From: a virus
Direction: 5' to 3' (one strand)
Virus record (IMG/VR): IMGVR_UViG_3300031884_000041
Coordinates: 1-46,437 of that record
DNA length: 46,437 nucleotides
The notes beneath the pieces were generated by a model, which had not been told where the DNA came from, made no database searches, and was given only the letters and a program-made list of their open reading frames with translations. Of this stretch, positions 40,584-46,437 are shown one piece after another; the stretch's first letter is position 1, and each line of letters starts with the position of its first letter. The position numbers and the translations under genes were made by a program.

Positions 40584-41849
40584 TTATTTATAATATGCGA
40601 CCTGACCGAATGGTGGTTTTATGGTTTCACTACCATGGATAATAAACAGCGTATCGCAGTAATCTTCATCACCCCAACTACCGCAAGGATATCCGTCTGT
40701 AAACATAATGAACTTTTTAGGCTCAATATTGTTTTCTTTCATAAATTCCCAATTTGCGTAAAAGTCAGTTCCACCACCGCCCTTAATTTCGTAATTATAG
40801 ATATCTTCGGCATTGTCTCCAGTATATTTTTGGTACCCGTAAATTTCTGTATCAAAGCACCACAAGTCTAATTTGAAGTCCTTGTATTCATCCATAATAC
40901 CTTTAACTTCTGACAAGAAGTCTTTAGCCATTGAGTCACTAATACTGCCAGACAAATCAATTGCCGCTGATACATCAATTGTGTCCTCGTTCATCATACC
41001 TGGTAATACAGCACCTGTATGTTGTGATTTACGATTTGGACGAGCAAAACTAAAATTACTTTTAATAATACTTTGGATATTCATACGCAACATTTCGCGC
41101 CAATCCATTTTAGGCTCAGTTAAATCTTTAATGAAACGAGCAATACCAGATGGCATACGTCCTGCTTCAGTATTTTGCATTGCTGAAATCATTGCTTCTT
41201 TGATTTCGTCTTTGATTTTTTTCTTTTCTTCGGCAGTAAGTCTTGGACGACCTTTTCCTTCTTTGTCGCCATCACCATCGCCGTCACCTTCGCCATCACC
41301 GTCTTCATCATCTAAGTGATCGTCGAGCAATTCTCCAAGGCTATTGATATTAATTTTAATAGCGTTCTTTTCAATCTCGTCATAAATTTCTTCGTATGAC
41401 CAACCACGGTATTTGTTGTCTTGGAAGATTTTAATAAAATGAGGCACTACGCCAATTTTCTCATCTACAAGAATTTGATTAACAGCATAGTCAGCGGCAA
41501 TGTTTGACAACTGAGGATCTCGACTTAGTCGACGTCCCATGTGATCAAATACATTATGTAATACTTCGTGTGCGAAGCCAAACTCCATTTCTTGTACAGA
41601 ACAAGCATTAATAAATCCTACATTGTAATAAAATGTACGACCGTCTGTGGCCAATGTACCGCACCAATCGCTAGCATCTACCAAACGCAGACGTGTAGCC
41701 ATATTACCAAAAAATGGATGACGTAGGAGCAAACGTACACGAGCGGTAATTAATGTGTCAATGGCCTTGCTTTGATCTGCCTGTGAATATTCTTTACCAA
41801 CAAAATTTTGGAACTTTGCTGACTTTTCAGATTTCATAACTTTTGACAT
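40584..41849 (-). CDS. VWA-domain protein with HExxH metallopeptidase-like N-terminal domain
   Basis: The 421 residues contain an N-terminal putative metallopeptidase domain with HEVLH at 94-98, His103 and AADYAVN at 118-124, as in the DUF2201/VWA-like families. A very acidic linker follows (DGDGEGDGDGDGD, ~183-195). The VWA domain comes last, with an intact MIDAS: DLSGS at 298-302, Thr361 in GGGGTDF and Asp385 in FTDGY. VWA proteins of this kind partner with MoxR/CobS-type AAA+ ATPases, and the gene for one lies just upstream, giving a CobS/CobT-like pair. Substrate and reaction are unknown. The start at 41849 is chosen because TAGGAG at 41855-41860 fits it. An upstream in-frame ATG at 41876 has no such site and would fall in the promoter. 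A terminator and a separate promoter lie between the pair, so levels may differ. Confidence 0.85.
   Translation of the reverse strand: MSKVMKSEKSAKFQNFVGKEYSQADQSKAIDTLITARVRLLLRHPFFGNMATRLRLVDASDWCGTLATDGRTFYYNVGFINACSVQEMEFGFAHEVLHNVFDHMGRRLSRDPQLSNIAADYAVNQILVDEKIGVVPHFIKIFQDNKYRGWSYEEIYDEIEKNAIKININSLGELLDDHLDDEDGDGEGDGDGDGDKEGKGRPRLTAEEKKKIKDEIKEAMISAMQNTEAGRMPSGIARFIKDLTEPKMDWREMLRMNIQSIIKSNFSFARPNRKSQHTGAVLPGMMNEDTIDVSAAIDLSGSISDSMAKDFLSEVKGIMDEYKDFKLDLWCFDTEIYGYQKYTGDNAEDIYNYEIKGGGGTDFYANWEFMKENNIEPKKFIMFTDGYPCGSWGDEDYCDTLFIIHGSETIKPPFGQVAYYK
40585..40592 (-). promoter_or_regulatory. Consensus late promoter element TATAAATA
   Basis: A full T4 late -10 octamer on the minus strand overlaps the stop codon of the VWA gene. 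It lies 13 bases from the ATG of the 94-residue gene. The short distance implies a very short leader for that gene, but the two genes further down would be well served. It is the only exact 8/8 match noted. Confidence 0.5.
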
Positions 41850-41867
41850 TTTTGCTCCTAAAAATAT

Positions 41868-41896
41868 ATTATACATTAAAAACTAAAAAAGGGCAA
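41868..41896 (-). promoter_or_regulatory. sigma70-type promoter for the VWA gene
   Basis: On the minus strand TTGCCC (41891-41896, 4/6) is followed by 17 bases and a consensus TATAAT (41868-41873). The -35 box is part of the terminator stem of the upstream AAA+ gene. A start near 41861 places the ribosome site almost at the transcript end. Confidence 0.55.
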
Positions 41897-41907
41897 GAGC
41901 CCTTTTT
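41886..41907 (-). terminator. Intrinsic terminator after the AAA+ ATPase gene
   Basis: AAAAAGGGC (41886-41894) pairs with GCCCTTTTT (41899-41907) around the loop AAGA, a 9-bp stem. Read in the minus direction it follows the ATPase stop by one base and ends in a T run. It probably limits read-through into the VWA gene. Confidence 0.85.
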
Positions 41908-41908
41908 A

Positions 41909-42991
41909 TTAGTTCTTGTTTGCTTCATGAATGTACTTGCCGTACACTTTATGGAACTTAGCAAAACTTTCCATTTCAGCAGGTTCGAATGGCAAGTCAT
42001 AACCTGTCAACGCAACCTTGGCACCCATAACAACTAGTTCAGTTGGGAAATTTTCCATCATAAAACTAAAGAAGTTATCTGCCGATGAGTTAAACTTTTT
42101 GGATTGCTTTTCGGCAATTTCTTTAAGTTCGTAGCACATACTAATAGTAAGTGAGTACATCGCAGAAATTTCTTTGATGTCAATTTTCTTAACAGAGCCT
42201 GACAAGATATCTTCTGGCTTAGGCATCTGTTTAGCAACTTTACGGTGTGCCATAAACTTAACAGCCAAACCATCACCAACAGCACCTGATACCAAATCAG
42301 TTAGTGTGCTTTCGTCCAAGTCGTCATCTTTAAGCAAATCGCTAACAAATGACCAAGAACGTGGAGTAGCAAAAGAGCGTGAGCCAGAACGTGGGTCAAA
42401 GTCATACAGGTCTTGTTTAGCAAAACCTACATAACCTACAACTTGCTCATGTACCATGTTAGCGGTAGCCCATTGTAGCCAGTCGTCAAAACTTGATTTA
42501 AGTTCAATGTGAACAAAACGGTTTGCCAACGGACTAGGCATACGATATGTAACACCCTTGTCAGTTTCACGGTTACCAGCCGCAACAATTGAAACACCAT
42601 CTGGCAATTTATATGTGCCAACACGGCGGTTTAGAATAAGTTGATAAGCCGCGGCCTGTGTAGCAGGAGCCGCTGAATTAAGTTCGTCCAAAAATAGAAT
42701 AGCGGTACTATTTGGATCTTGTGGCAATTCACTAGGAGATGCCCATGTCATTGTTTTCTCGTCACTATTGTAATATGGAATACCTTTAATGTCTGTAGGT
42801 TCCCAAAGTGACAATCGAACGTCAATAACTTCACGGCTCTGTTCTTCGCCGATCTGCTTAACAATATCAGACTTACCAATGCCTGGGGGGCCCCACATAA
42901 ACACAGGACGCTGAATTTTGATACACTTGCGAATAGCACGTTTGGCTTCGTTGGGTGTAACTGTACGATTTTCGGAAATTTTCTCTGCCAT
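41909..42991 (-). CDS. MoxR/CobS-type AAA+ ATPase
   Basis: The 360 residues carry a complete AAA+ core: Walker A GPPGIGKS at 34-41, Walker B ILFLDE at 98-103, sensor-1 AAGN at 137-140, PLANRF with Arg158 as likely arginine finger, and a sensor-2-like SFATPRSW near Arg211. SLWEPTDIKGIPYY after Walker A is typical of MoxR-like proteins. The C-terminal ~120 residues are helical. Such ATPases form hexameric rings that remodel or load metal into targets through a VWA partner. The downstream HExxH/VWA gene is the evident partner. Cyanophage CobS-annotated genes are the nearest known parallel, but cobalamin synthesis is not implied here. A sigma70-type promoter precedes it at 43037-43065. AAAGG lies before the ATG. 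Confidence 0.9.
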   Translation of the reverse strand: MAEKISENRTVTPNEAKRAIRKCIKIQRPVFMWGPPGIGKSDIVKQIGEEQSREVIDVRLSLWEPTDIKGIPYYNSDEKTMTWASPSELPQDPNSTAILFLDELNSAAPATQAAAYQLILNRRVGTYKLPDGVSIVAAGNRETDKGVTYRMPSPLANRFVHIELKSSFDDWLQWATANMVHEQVVGYVGFAKQDLYDFDPRSGSRSFATPRSWSFVSDLLKDDDLDESTLTDLVSGAVGDGLAVKFMAHRKVAKQMPKPEDILSGSVKKIDIKEISAMYSLTISMCYELKEIAEKQSKKFNSSADNFFSFMMENFPTELVVMGAKVALTGYDLPFEPAEMESFAKFHKVYGKYIHEANKN

Positions 42992-43036
42992 TTTTAACCT
43001 TTAAAAAAGTGTTTAAGTGTCTAACTAACAGTAATA

Positions 43037-43065
43037 ATTATACACGGTACCGACGTCAACGTCAA
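43037..43065 (-). promoter_or_regulatory. sigma70-type promoter for the AAA+ ATPase gene
   Basis: On the minus strand TTGACG (43060-43065) is followed by exactly 17 bases and a consensus TATAAT (43037-43042). The -35 box overlaps the stop of the upstream 142-residue gene. A second TTGACG directly follows the first, and the spacer holds the palindromes GACGTC and CGGTACCG, which could bind a regulator. Confidence 0.75.
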
Positions 43066-43490
43066 TCGGTTTTTTTAAGATTATTTTGTTGTTGTTTTAA
43101 CGCAACACTCTTAGCACGAGCAAGTCCAAATTTTTGGATATTGCCGGAAAAAAGAATTAATTGGACAGCCATACTACTGTCAAATAGTTTGATATTTTTG
43201 TGGGTAAGATAATATGGGCAGTCTACGTACTTGTCTAACCAAAGAAATGTTTGGTTTGTAAACTCTATATCTTCTGGAAGGTCTACAGAAAACTCTTCTA
43301 AATCTAATTTACGTAGTGCTTCGTATCCTTCGGAACTCAATCGCATACCGCCGGTTCTTTTTGCTCTAGGGTTTAACCACCAAAGCATATGATACTTTTT
43401 GATCTCGCTGATATCCAACCCTAATTTTTCAATTAGGCCGTTTGTTATGATCTCTCTACGAGTCGGTCGGTATTTGGGTTTTCTCGCCAT
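43062..43490 (-). CDS. Unknown basic protein, 142 residues
   Basis: The family is not recognised. The N-terminus is strongly basic (ARKPKYRPTRREIITNGL). A compact body follows with YHMLWWLNPRAKRTGGMRLS, then a helix-rich part SSEGYEALRKLDL. The C-terminal section holds DKYVDCPYYLTHKNIKLFDS and VQLILFSGNIQKFGLARAKS. The protein looks like a small soluble nucleic-acid-associated protein. It starts within the last 35 bases of the 99-residue gene in another frame and has no visible ribosome site, so translation probably depends on ribosomes finishing that gene. Confidence 0.6.
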   Translation of the reverse strand: MARKPKYRPTRREIITNGLIEKLGLDISEIKKYHMLWWLNPRAKRTGGMRLSSEGYEALRKLDLEEFSVDLPEDIEFTNQTFLWLDKYVDCPYYLTHKNIKLFDSSMAVQLILFSGNIQKFGLARAKSVALKQQQNNLKKTD

Positions 43491-43755
43491 TTGTTAACTT
43501 ATAAACTGAAAAGTCTGTACAGTTGTATAGTTTATTTAATTTTTCAGCAAGATTGAAAGCGTGTCCCGAATTTGAAAAACTTACTTTCTTGTATTTTGGA
43601 CCAAGGTCTTGTGCTACAACAGAAGTAGTTTTTAAATTAACAGGCTTGTCCTTATAGAAAACAGCCCAAATGGCTTCGGCTTCAAGCACTTGCTCGACTT
43701 TGTAATTTTTCTTATTTGTAACTTCTAACAAAATGTTTGGCTTTGGTCGACTCAT
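43456..43755 (-). CDS. Unknown small protein, 99 residues
   Basis: This alpha/beta protein reads NILLEVTNKKNYKVEQVLEA, EAIWAVFYKDKPVNLKT, KYKKVSFSNSGHAFNLAEKL and NCTDFSVYKLTNGEKTQIPT. I do not recognise a tested family. It ends in TAG, the only amber stop found among the genes here. The ATG is preceded by GGAG in the loop of a hairpin and by a late promoter element at 43786-43792, so late-only translation is suggested. The following 142-residue gene overlaps its end by 35 bases. Confidence 0.6.
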   Translation of the reverse strand: MSRPKPNILLEVTNKKNYKVEQVLEAEAIWAVFYKDKPVNLKTTSVVAQDLGPKYKKVSFSNSGHAFNLAEKLNKLYNCTDFSVYKLTNGEKTQIPTDS

Positions 43756-43757
43756 TT

Positions 43758-43786
43758 ATCTACGCACTCCGGTTATGTACGTAGAT
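43758..43786 (-). promoter_or_regulatory. Hairpin with the ribosome site of the 99-residue gene in its loop
   Basis: On the minus strand ATCTACG (43780-43786) pairs perfectly with CGTAGAT (43758-43764). The 15-base loop holds GGAG. The 3' arm ends two bases before the ATG at 43755, the same spacing as the gp6 hairpin. The 5' arm begins at the last base of the late promoter element, so late transcripts would lack most of it. Confidence 0.55.
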
Positions 43787-43792
43787 ATTTAT
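43786..43792 (-). promoter_or_regulatory. Late promoter element for the 43755 and 43490 genes
   Basis: ATAAATA on the minus strand (preceded by A) lies in the 43-base gap after the 75-residue gene, 30 bases before the ATG at 43755. Confidence 0.55.
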
Positions 43793-43798
43793 TTCAAA

Positions 43799-44026
43799 TC
43801 ACTTAAAACTGCCCCCGTCCATTTCGATGGTAACAATGTCTTGTGTTGGTGTTGATGCTATTTGTTTGTCTAATTTGCCTGCTAGACGTGTCATAACAAC
43901 AGCAAGACTATCGCTAAGTGAAATGACGTCTTTTATGTCGAGATTAAGAGTCTTTTGGCCAGATTTAGTTGCGATTCTGGCCTTTTCTAAGAACATTTCG
44001 ATAGGTAATGTGTTCAATGGTTTCAT
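43799..44026 (-). CDS. Unknown small helical protein, 75 residues
   Basis: The protein is mainly helical (LPIEMFLEKARIATKSGQKT, then LDIKDVISLSDSLAVVMTRL, AGKLDKQIAS) and ends in the short strand TIEMDGGSFK. No known family is recognised. Its ATG overlaps the stop of the upstream gene as ATGA, which is strong support for a real, translationally coupled gene. It closes the operon that starts at or before queE. Confidence 0.62.
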   Translation of the reverse strand: MKPLNTLPIEMFLEKARIATKSGQKTLNLDIKDVISLSDSLAVVMTRLAGKLDKQIASTPTQDIVTIEMDGGSFK

Positions 44027-44496
44027 TTGACAATACTTAGTTGTTGTCTCATTTCTTGTTCGGTTCTAAAAGGACCTTTAAATGGATAACGCTCTAATGT
44101 AATTAGTTTAGGACAAAAGGACTTAACCCACCCTTTTCTAAATTGAATTACATAATATCCGGCACAATATTGACTTTTGCTCTTTGTACTCTTTGCGTAA
44201 ATTGGTAATTTTTTACGAACGTTATACAATGGATTATATGGTTTACTCGAACAAGGAAAATCGTAAACTGTGTTTACTGTATCTTTTTTTGGTGTAACTG
44301 TTTTTGGTTTAGACAGTTGTTCTGTAATATCAATGCCAAATTGTTCTTTAACATTTTTAGCATTTCCAATTTCATACTTCTGTCCATTTAACAAGAAACT
44401 ATATCCTGTTTTTTCTTTACTCAAGGTCCCTAATTTAGATCCTTGGTTTTCTAATAGCCAACTTTTATTTGGTATCAATACTTTTACTGTAGTCAT
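44023..44496 (-). CDS. Unknown protein, 157 residues
   Basis: The protein starts TTVKVLIPNKSWLLENQGSK and has a small N-terminal beta-rich part (TGYSFLLNGQKYEIGNAKNV), a Lys/Pro linker near 70 and a C-terminal basic domain (YCAGYYVIQFRKGWVKSFCP, LERYPFKGPFRTEQEM). That end resembles small AP2-like or other DNA-binding folds only in general character, so no family is claimed. The start at 44496 is preferred because GGAGGT at 44501-44506 precedes it. The in-frame ATG at 44508 lies upstream of that site. The stop overlaps the next start as ATGA. Confidence 0.6.
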   Translation of the reverse strand: MTTVKVLIPNKSWLLENQGSKLGTLSKEKTGYSFLLNGQKYEIGNAKNVKEQFGIDITEQLSKPKTVTPKKDTVNTVYDFPCSSKPYNPLYNVRKKLPIYAKSTKSKSQYCAGYYVIQFRKGWVKSFCPKLITLERYPFKGPFRTEQEMRQQLSIVK

Positions 44497-44509
44497 TTCT
44501 ACCTCCATG

Positions 44510-45496
44510 TTATATTACATACCTTGCGTTAAGCGGTTCAGAAAAACTCTGAGCCTGATCTACAACTTTTTGTAGTTCATACTTGTTAGCAAACTTCATT
44601 AAACGAATGCCAACTTGCGGTATTGATTTTTCTTTCTGTGTCTCTGTTTTAATAGTCTCGTCGATTAACTTTCTAATATCATCGGGTTGTGCGGATAAGT
44701 CACATAATTTTACATTACGAGTATAATCATCTAGTACACGATGTTCTTGACCTTCGTGATCTGACCAACGCTGCAACATTAGATTGTTCCAAGAATATCC
44801 TTTACTATTACGATCAGCAAATGCTTCTCTTAATCCTACTTTATTCTTAGTACCTTTTTCACGTACACCTGGATAAGCACTAAAGATATTATCGCTAGTA
44901 TCTCCACGCATACATTTTTCAAACAGTAACCATTCTGGATCTGGAGCAGGTTTTGCTAGACCTGTTTTTTTATCTTTTACGGGTTTACCTTTTTCGTCAA
45001 AGTATCCCTCGTGTGTAGTAGTTATCCCCATTACACCGTTGTATTGTTTAACATTGGGCGCAATTAATTGGGCAAAATCTCCGTCTGTACTAATGATCAC
45101 GTGATCATCGTTTGGATGTGCTTGGATAAACCCTGCTATTAAATCGTCTGCTTCTAATTGCGGGTGCTGTAATACTGTACAGTTTGTACCGTTTTGTATG
45201 TACTCTTTAAAAGTATCAAAGGTTTCCCAAAAGAGTTTTTCTTCTTCTGCTTCTTTGACAGTATGCTTTGATCGTGCGTCTGCTCTTTGTGCTTTGTAGG
45301 GCTTATAATAATCTTTACGCCAAGAGCGACCTTCTAAGCAGAAAATAACGTGGGACCCATCAAAATCTTTCCATGCTTTACGTACACTATTAAAAGTAAC
45401 GTGTAGACACATACCGATCTTTTCTTCAAGATCTCCACGCACTACATGACGTGCTCTAAAAAATAAATTTGCTGTATCTACTAAAATATAAGTCAT
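44510..45496 (-). CDS. rnh: RNase H / 5'-3' exonuclease of the FEN family
   Basis: The 328 residues include the acidic metal-binding set of PIN/FEN nucleases: Asp7 (ILVDTANLFFRAR), Glu115-Asp117-Asp118 (QLEADDLIAGF), Asp138/Asp140 (IISTDGDFAQL), and Asp199/Asp202 in CMRGDTSDNIFSAYPG, which leads into the helix-3-turn-helix. RSWRKDYYKPYKAQRADAR gives the conserved basic helix that grips the 5' end. Length and layout fit T4 RNase H (305 residues), which removes RNA primers and flaps during lagging-strand synthesis. The start overlaps the upstream stop as TAATG. A phage FEN acting mainly in recombination is possible, but replication is the likelier role. Confidence 0.9.
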   Translation of the reverse strand: MTYILVDTANLFFRARHVVRGDLEEKIGMCLHVTFNSVRKAWKDFDGSHVIFCLEGRSWRKDYYKPYKAQRADARSKHTVKEAEEEKLFWETFDTFKEYIQNGTNCTVLQHPQLEADDLIAGFIQAHPNDDHVIISTDGDFAQLIAPNVKQYNGVMGITTTHEGYFDEKGKPVKDKKTGLAKPAPDPEWLLFEKCMRGDTSDNIFSAYPGVREKGTKNKVGLREAFADRNSKGYSWNNLMLQRWSDHEGQEHRVLDDYTRNVKLCDLSAQPDDIRKLIDETIKTETQKEKSIPQVGIRLMKFANKYELQKVVDQAQSFSEPLNARYVI

Positions 45497-45921
45497 TAAC
45501 TAATTTCCGATCTGCCATCACCTAGGCTGTTTACGTTGATATATCCACTACCTCTACGATCCATATTAACATTTTGTTCATTGCCAATATTTCTACATAA
45601 ATCTTGGAACCATTGATCAACAATGGCTTCTTCAGTTTCGCCATTGTATCCTGCGGCCTTTAATTCTACAATAAAAAACTCATTCCAGTCAAGTTCAAAA
45701 AATCCATTTCGTGGATTGTCTTTGTTTACTTTTGTATCAAGTACTGCTACGTAAGATTCTTTTCTTTCGGTGGCAAGTTCCTTGGGACTTAACTTTGCTA
45801 TTCTTTTTGCTTCTTCTGCTTCCTTTGCCGTTGCTACCGCCAACGCCGCGGCTTCTAATGCCGTTTGACGTTCTTTTTCTAAACGTTCAATTCCTGTTAT
45901 TTTCTTTAAAAAATTCTTCAT
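45496..45921 (-). CDS. Coiled-coil phage protein of unknown function, 141 residues
   Basis: Residues 1-60 form a long charged Ala/Glu helix (LEKERQTALEAAALAVATAK, EAEEAKRIAKLSP), probably a coiled coil. Residues ~60-141 form a small domain with KESYVAVLDTKVNKDNPRNG, FFELDWNEFFIVELKAAGY, VDQWFQDLCRNIGNEQ and the end GSGYINVNSLGDGRSEIS. The latter wording recurs in T4-like marine phages as a hypothetical protein. The start at 45921 is chosen because it overlaps the upstream stop as ATGA. An ATG at 45933 in the same frame is possible. Its place before RNase H suggests a link to DNA metabolism, which is inference. Confidence 0.65.
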   Translation of the reverse strand: MKNFLKKITGIERLEKERQTALEAAALAVATAKEAEEAKRIAKLSPKELATERKESYVAVLDTKVNKDNPRNGFFELDWNEFFIVELKAAGYNGETEEAIVDQWFQDLCRNIGNEQNVNMDRRGSGYINVNSLGDGRSEIS

Positions 45922-46091
45922 TGGGTTCCCCATTTAATCTTGTTCCATATCCTTTCGTGTACATAGAAACAAATAGTTGTTAGAGCATGAACCGCCAACG
46001 CTGTACGGAGCCCTGTTATTGGAATAGTCACTGCTATCGTAAGTATTTTAAAACTAACCATTTTAACAATACTACGTTTTTGACTATCCAT
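45918..46091 (-). CDS. DUF2061-family small membrane protein
   Basis: This 57-residue protein reads KRSIVKMVSFKILTIAVTIP, then TGLRTALAVHALTTICFYVH and ERIWNKIKWG. The opening KRSxVKxxSxK and the closing YxHERxWNKIKWG are the signature of DUF2061, a family of short membrane proteins with two hydrophobic segments, found in bacteria and many marine phages. Function is unknown. The start at 46091 gives a TAATG overlap with the queE stop and fits the family's usual start better than the in-frame ATG at 46103. The stop overlaps the next gene as ATGA. Confidence 0.8.
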   Translation of the reverse strand: MDSQKRSIVKMVSFKILTIAVTIPITGLRTALAVHALTTICFYVHERIWNKIKWGTQ

Positions 46092-46437
46092 TAAGTACCC
46101 CATTCATTTTTAAACAATGGCACCTGCAATCTATCACTATATCGCAAACCATGTTTCATTGCCATTAATGCTACTGATTTAGCATTTAAGTTATATACAC
46201 TTTCAACGCCTCCAACTGGCATAAAGTAAACATGCCCGTTAAATCCTGCCGCACGATATTCACTTGCGGCTTTAAGAGCGTAATCTCGATCTTCTTCTGT
46301 AGCAATAACAAACTTTAGGTATGCTGTGCCAAACCATTCATACTCGCAAACAACAGATGGGCGAATGGCGTCTTCCCAAGGCTCTCCGCTACATGGGAGT
46401 TTAGCACTTACACTAAATGTAATTTCTCTATCCTTAA
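46091..46437 (-). CDS. queE: QueE-like 7-carboxy-7-deazaguanine synthase (C-terminal part)
   Basis: The last ~114 residues are present and the N-terminus with its radical-SAM cysteines lies beyond the window. The visible part includes EITFSVSAKLPCSGEPWEDA, YLKFVIATEEDRDYALKAA, HVYFMPVGGVESVYNLNAKS and HGLRYSDRLQVPLFKNEWGT. VY.MPxG followed by GxRYSxRLQ near the C-terminus is the QueE pattern. QueE is a radical-SAM enzyme that makes CDG on the path to preQ0, used for queuosine or, in phages, for 7-deazaguanine DNA modification. Partner genes (queC, queD, folE or a DNA transglycosylase) are not in this window, so the end use is open. It is first in a run of overlapping genes that includes RNase H. 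Confidence 0.82.
   Translation of the reverse strand, partial: KDREITFSVSAKLPCSGEPWEDAIRPSVVCEYEWFGTAYLKFVIATEEDRDYALKAASEYRAAGFNGHVYFMPVGGVESVYNLNAKSVALMAMKHGLRYSDRLQVPLFKNEWGT

Noticed and set aside
40873-41319. A 148-codon open frame antisense to the VWA gene
   Set aside because: Its Ser/Pro repeats are the complement of the Asp/Gly acidic linker. The opposite frame has HExxH and MIDAS motifs and a good ribosome site.
41850-41876. Upstream ATG extending the VWA protein by nine residues
   Set aside because: It would begin upstream of or within the promoter -10 region and has no ribosome site, while TAGGAG fits the ATG at 41849.
41909-42991. Assigning the ATPase to cobalamin synthesis as CobS
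   Set aside because: MoxR-like AAA+ proteins have many clients. The partner here has an HExxH domain, and no other cobalamin gene is in the window, so only the general pair is named.
1-46437. tRNA genes, insertion sequences, integrase or attachment sites
   Set aside because: Reading the few gaps (largest 109 bases at 1224-1332) showed no cloverleaf, transposase, integrase or flanking direct repeats. This was by eye, not by a covariance search.

Overview
The window is a 46.4 kb piece of a tailed-phage genome of the T4-like (contractile-tail, myovirus) type. Recognisable T4-family proteins include a gp55-type late sigma factor, a gp47-type nuclease subunit, baseplate proteins gp53, gp5, gp25 and gp6, and a T4 RNase H-like 5' exonuclease. 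The DNA is AT-rich, coding density is very high, stop codons fit the standard code, and no tRNA or host gene was seen. The long gp55, the marine-type fibre modules (GKNxxxYG...LLENFA...GQLWY), QueE and the MoxR/VWA pair resemble aquatic T4-like phages (cyanophage, pelagiphage and relatives). The host cannot be named from this window.

Layout. (1) 1-1223, minus strand: a truncated gp47 and the complete gp55, each behind its own sigma70-type promoter. (2) 1333-39346, plus strand: one 38 kb block of virion genes. It begins with baseplate and tail-tip proteins: a tail-tube-cap-like protein, gp53, a hub-like protein with a long low-complexity tail, a gp5 spike carrying a C-terminal lambda-R-like transglycosylase, gp25 and gp6. 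A 4787-residue giant protein sits where gp7 would be expected. Fibre and adhesin genes follow: a collagen-like protein, a conserved structural protein, four paralogous fibres sharing one N-terminal module, and a glycine-rich adhesin. Every gene in this block ends in TAA. (3) 39348-39373: a bidirectional terminator between convergent blocks. (4) 39375-46437, minus strand: a non-structural block. Read in its own direction, it runs queE (partial), a DUF2061 membrane protein, a coiled-coil protein, RNase H/5' exonuclease, four small unknown genes, a MoxR-type AAA+ ATPase, a VWA/metallopeptidase-like protein and three small unknown genes.

Regulation can partly be read from the sequence. Sigma70-type promoters (TTGACA-like, 17-18 bp, TATAAT-like) precede gp47, gp55, the AAA+ ATPase and the VWA gene. 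T4-type late -10 elements (ATAAATA/TATAAATA) precede several virion genes and some small minus-strand genes. This fits a programme in which host polymerase makes gp55 and gp55 then switches on the virion block. At gp6 and at the 99-residue gene at 43755, the late promoter abuts the 5' arm of a hairpin whose loop holds the ribosome binding site and whose 3' arm ends two bases before the ATG. This is the geometry known from T4 e, soc and I-TevI, where read-through transcripts are translationally silent and late transcripts are translated.

The points most worth follow-up are that hairpin control, the rearranged spike enzyme, the giant multidomain protein, the phage MoxR/VWA-metallopeptidase pair, and a three-half-site operator candidate over the gp55 promoter.
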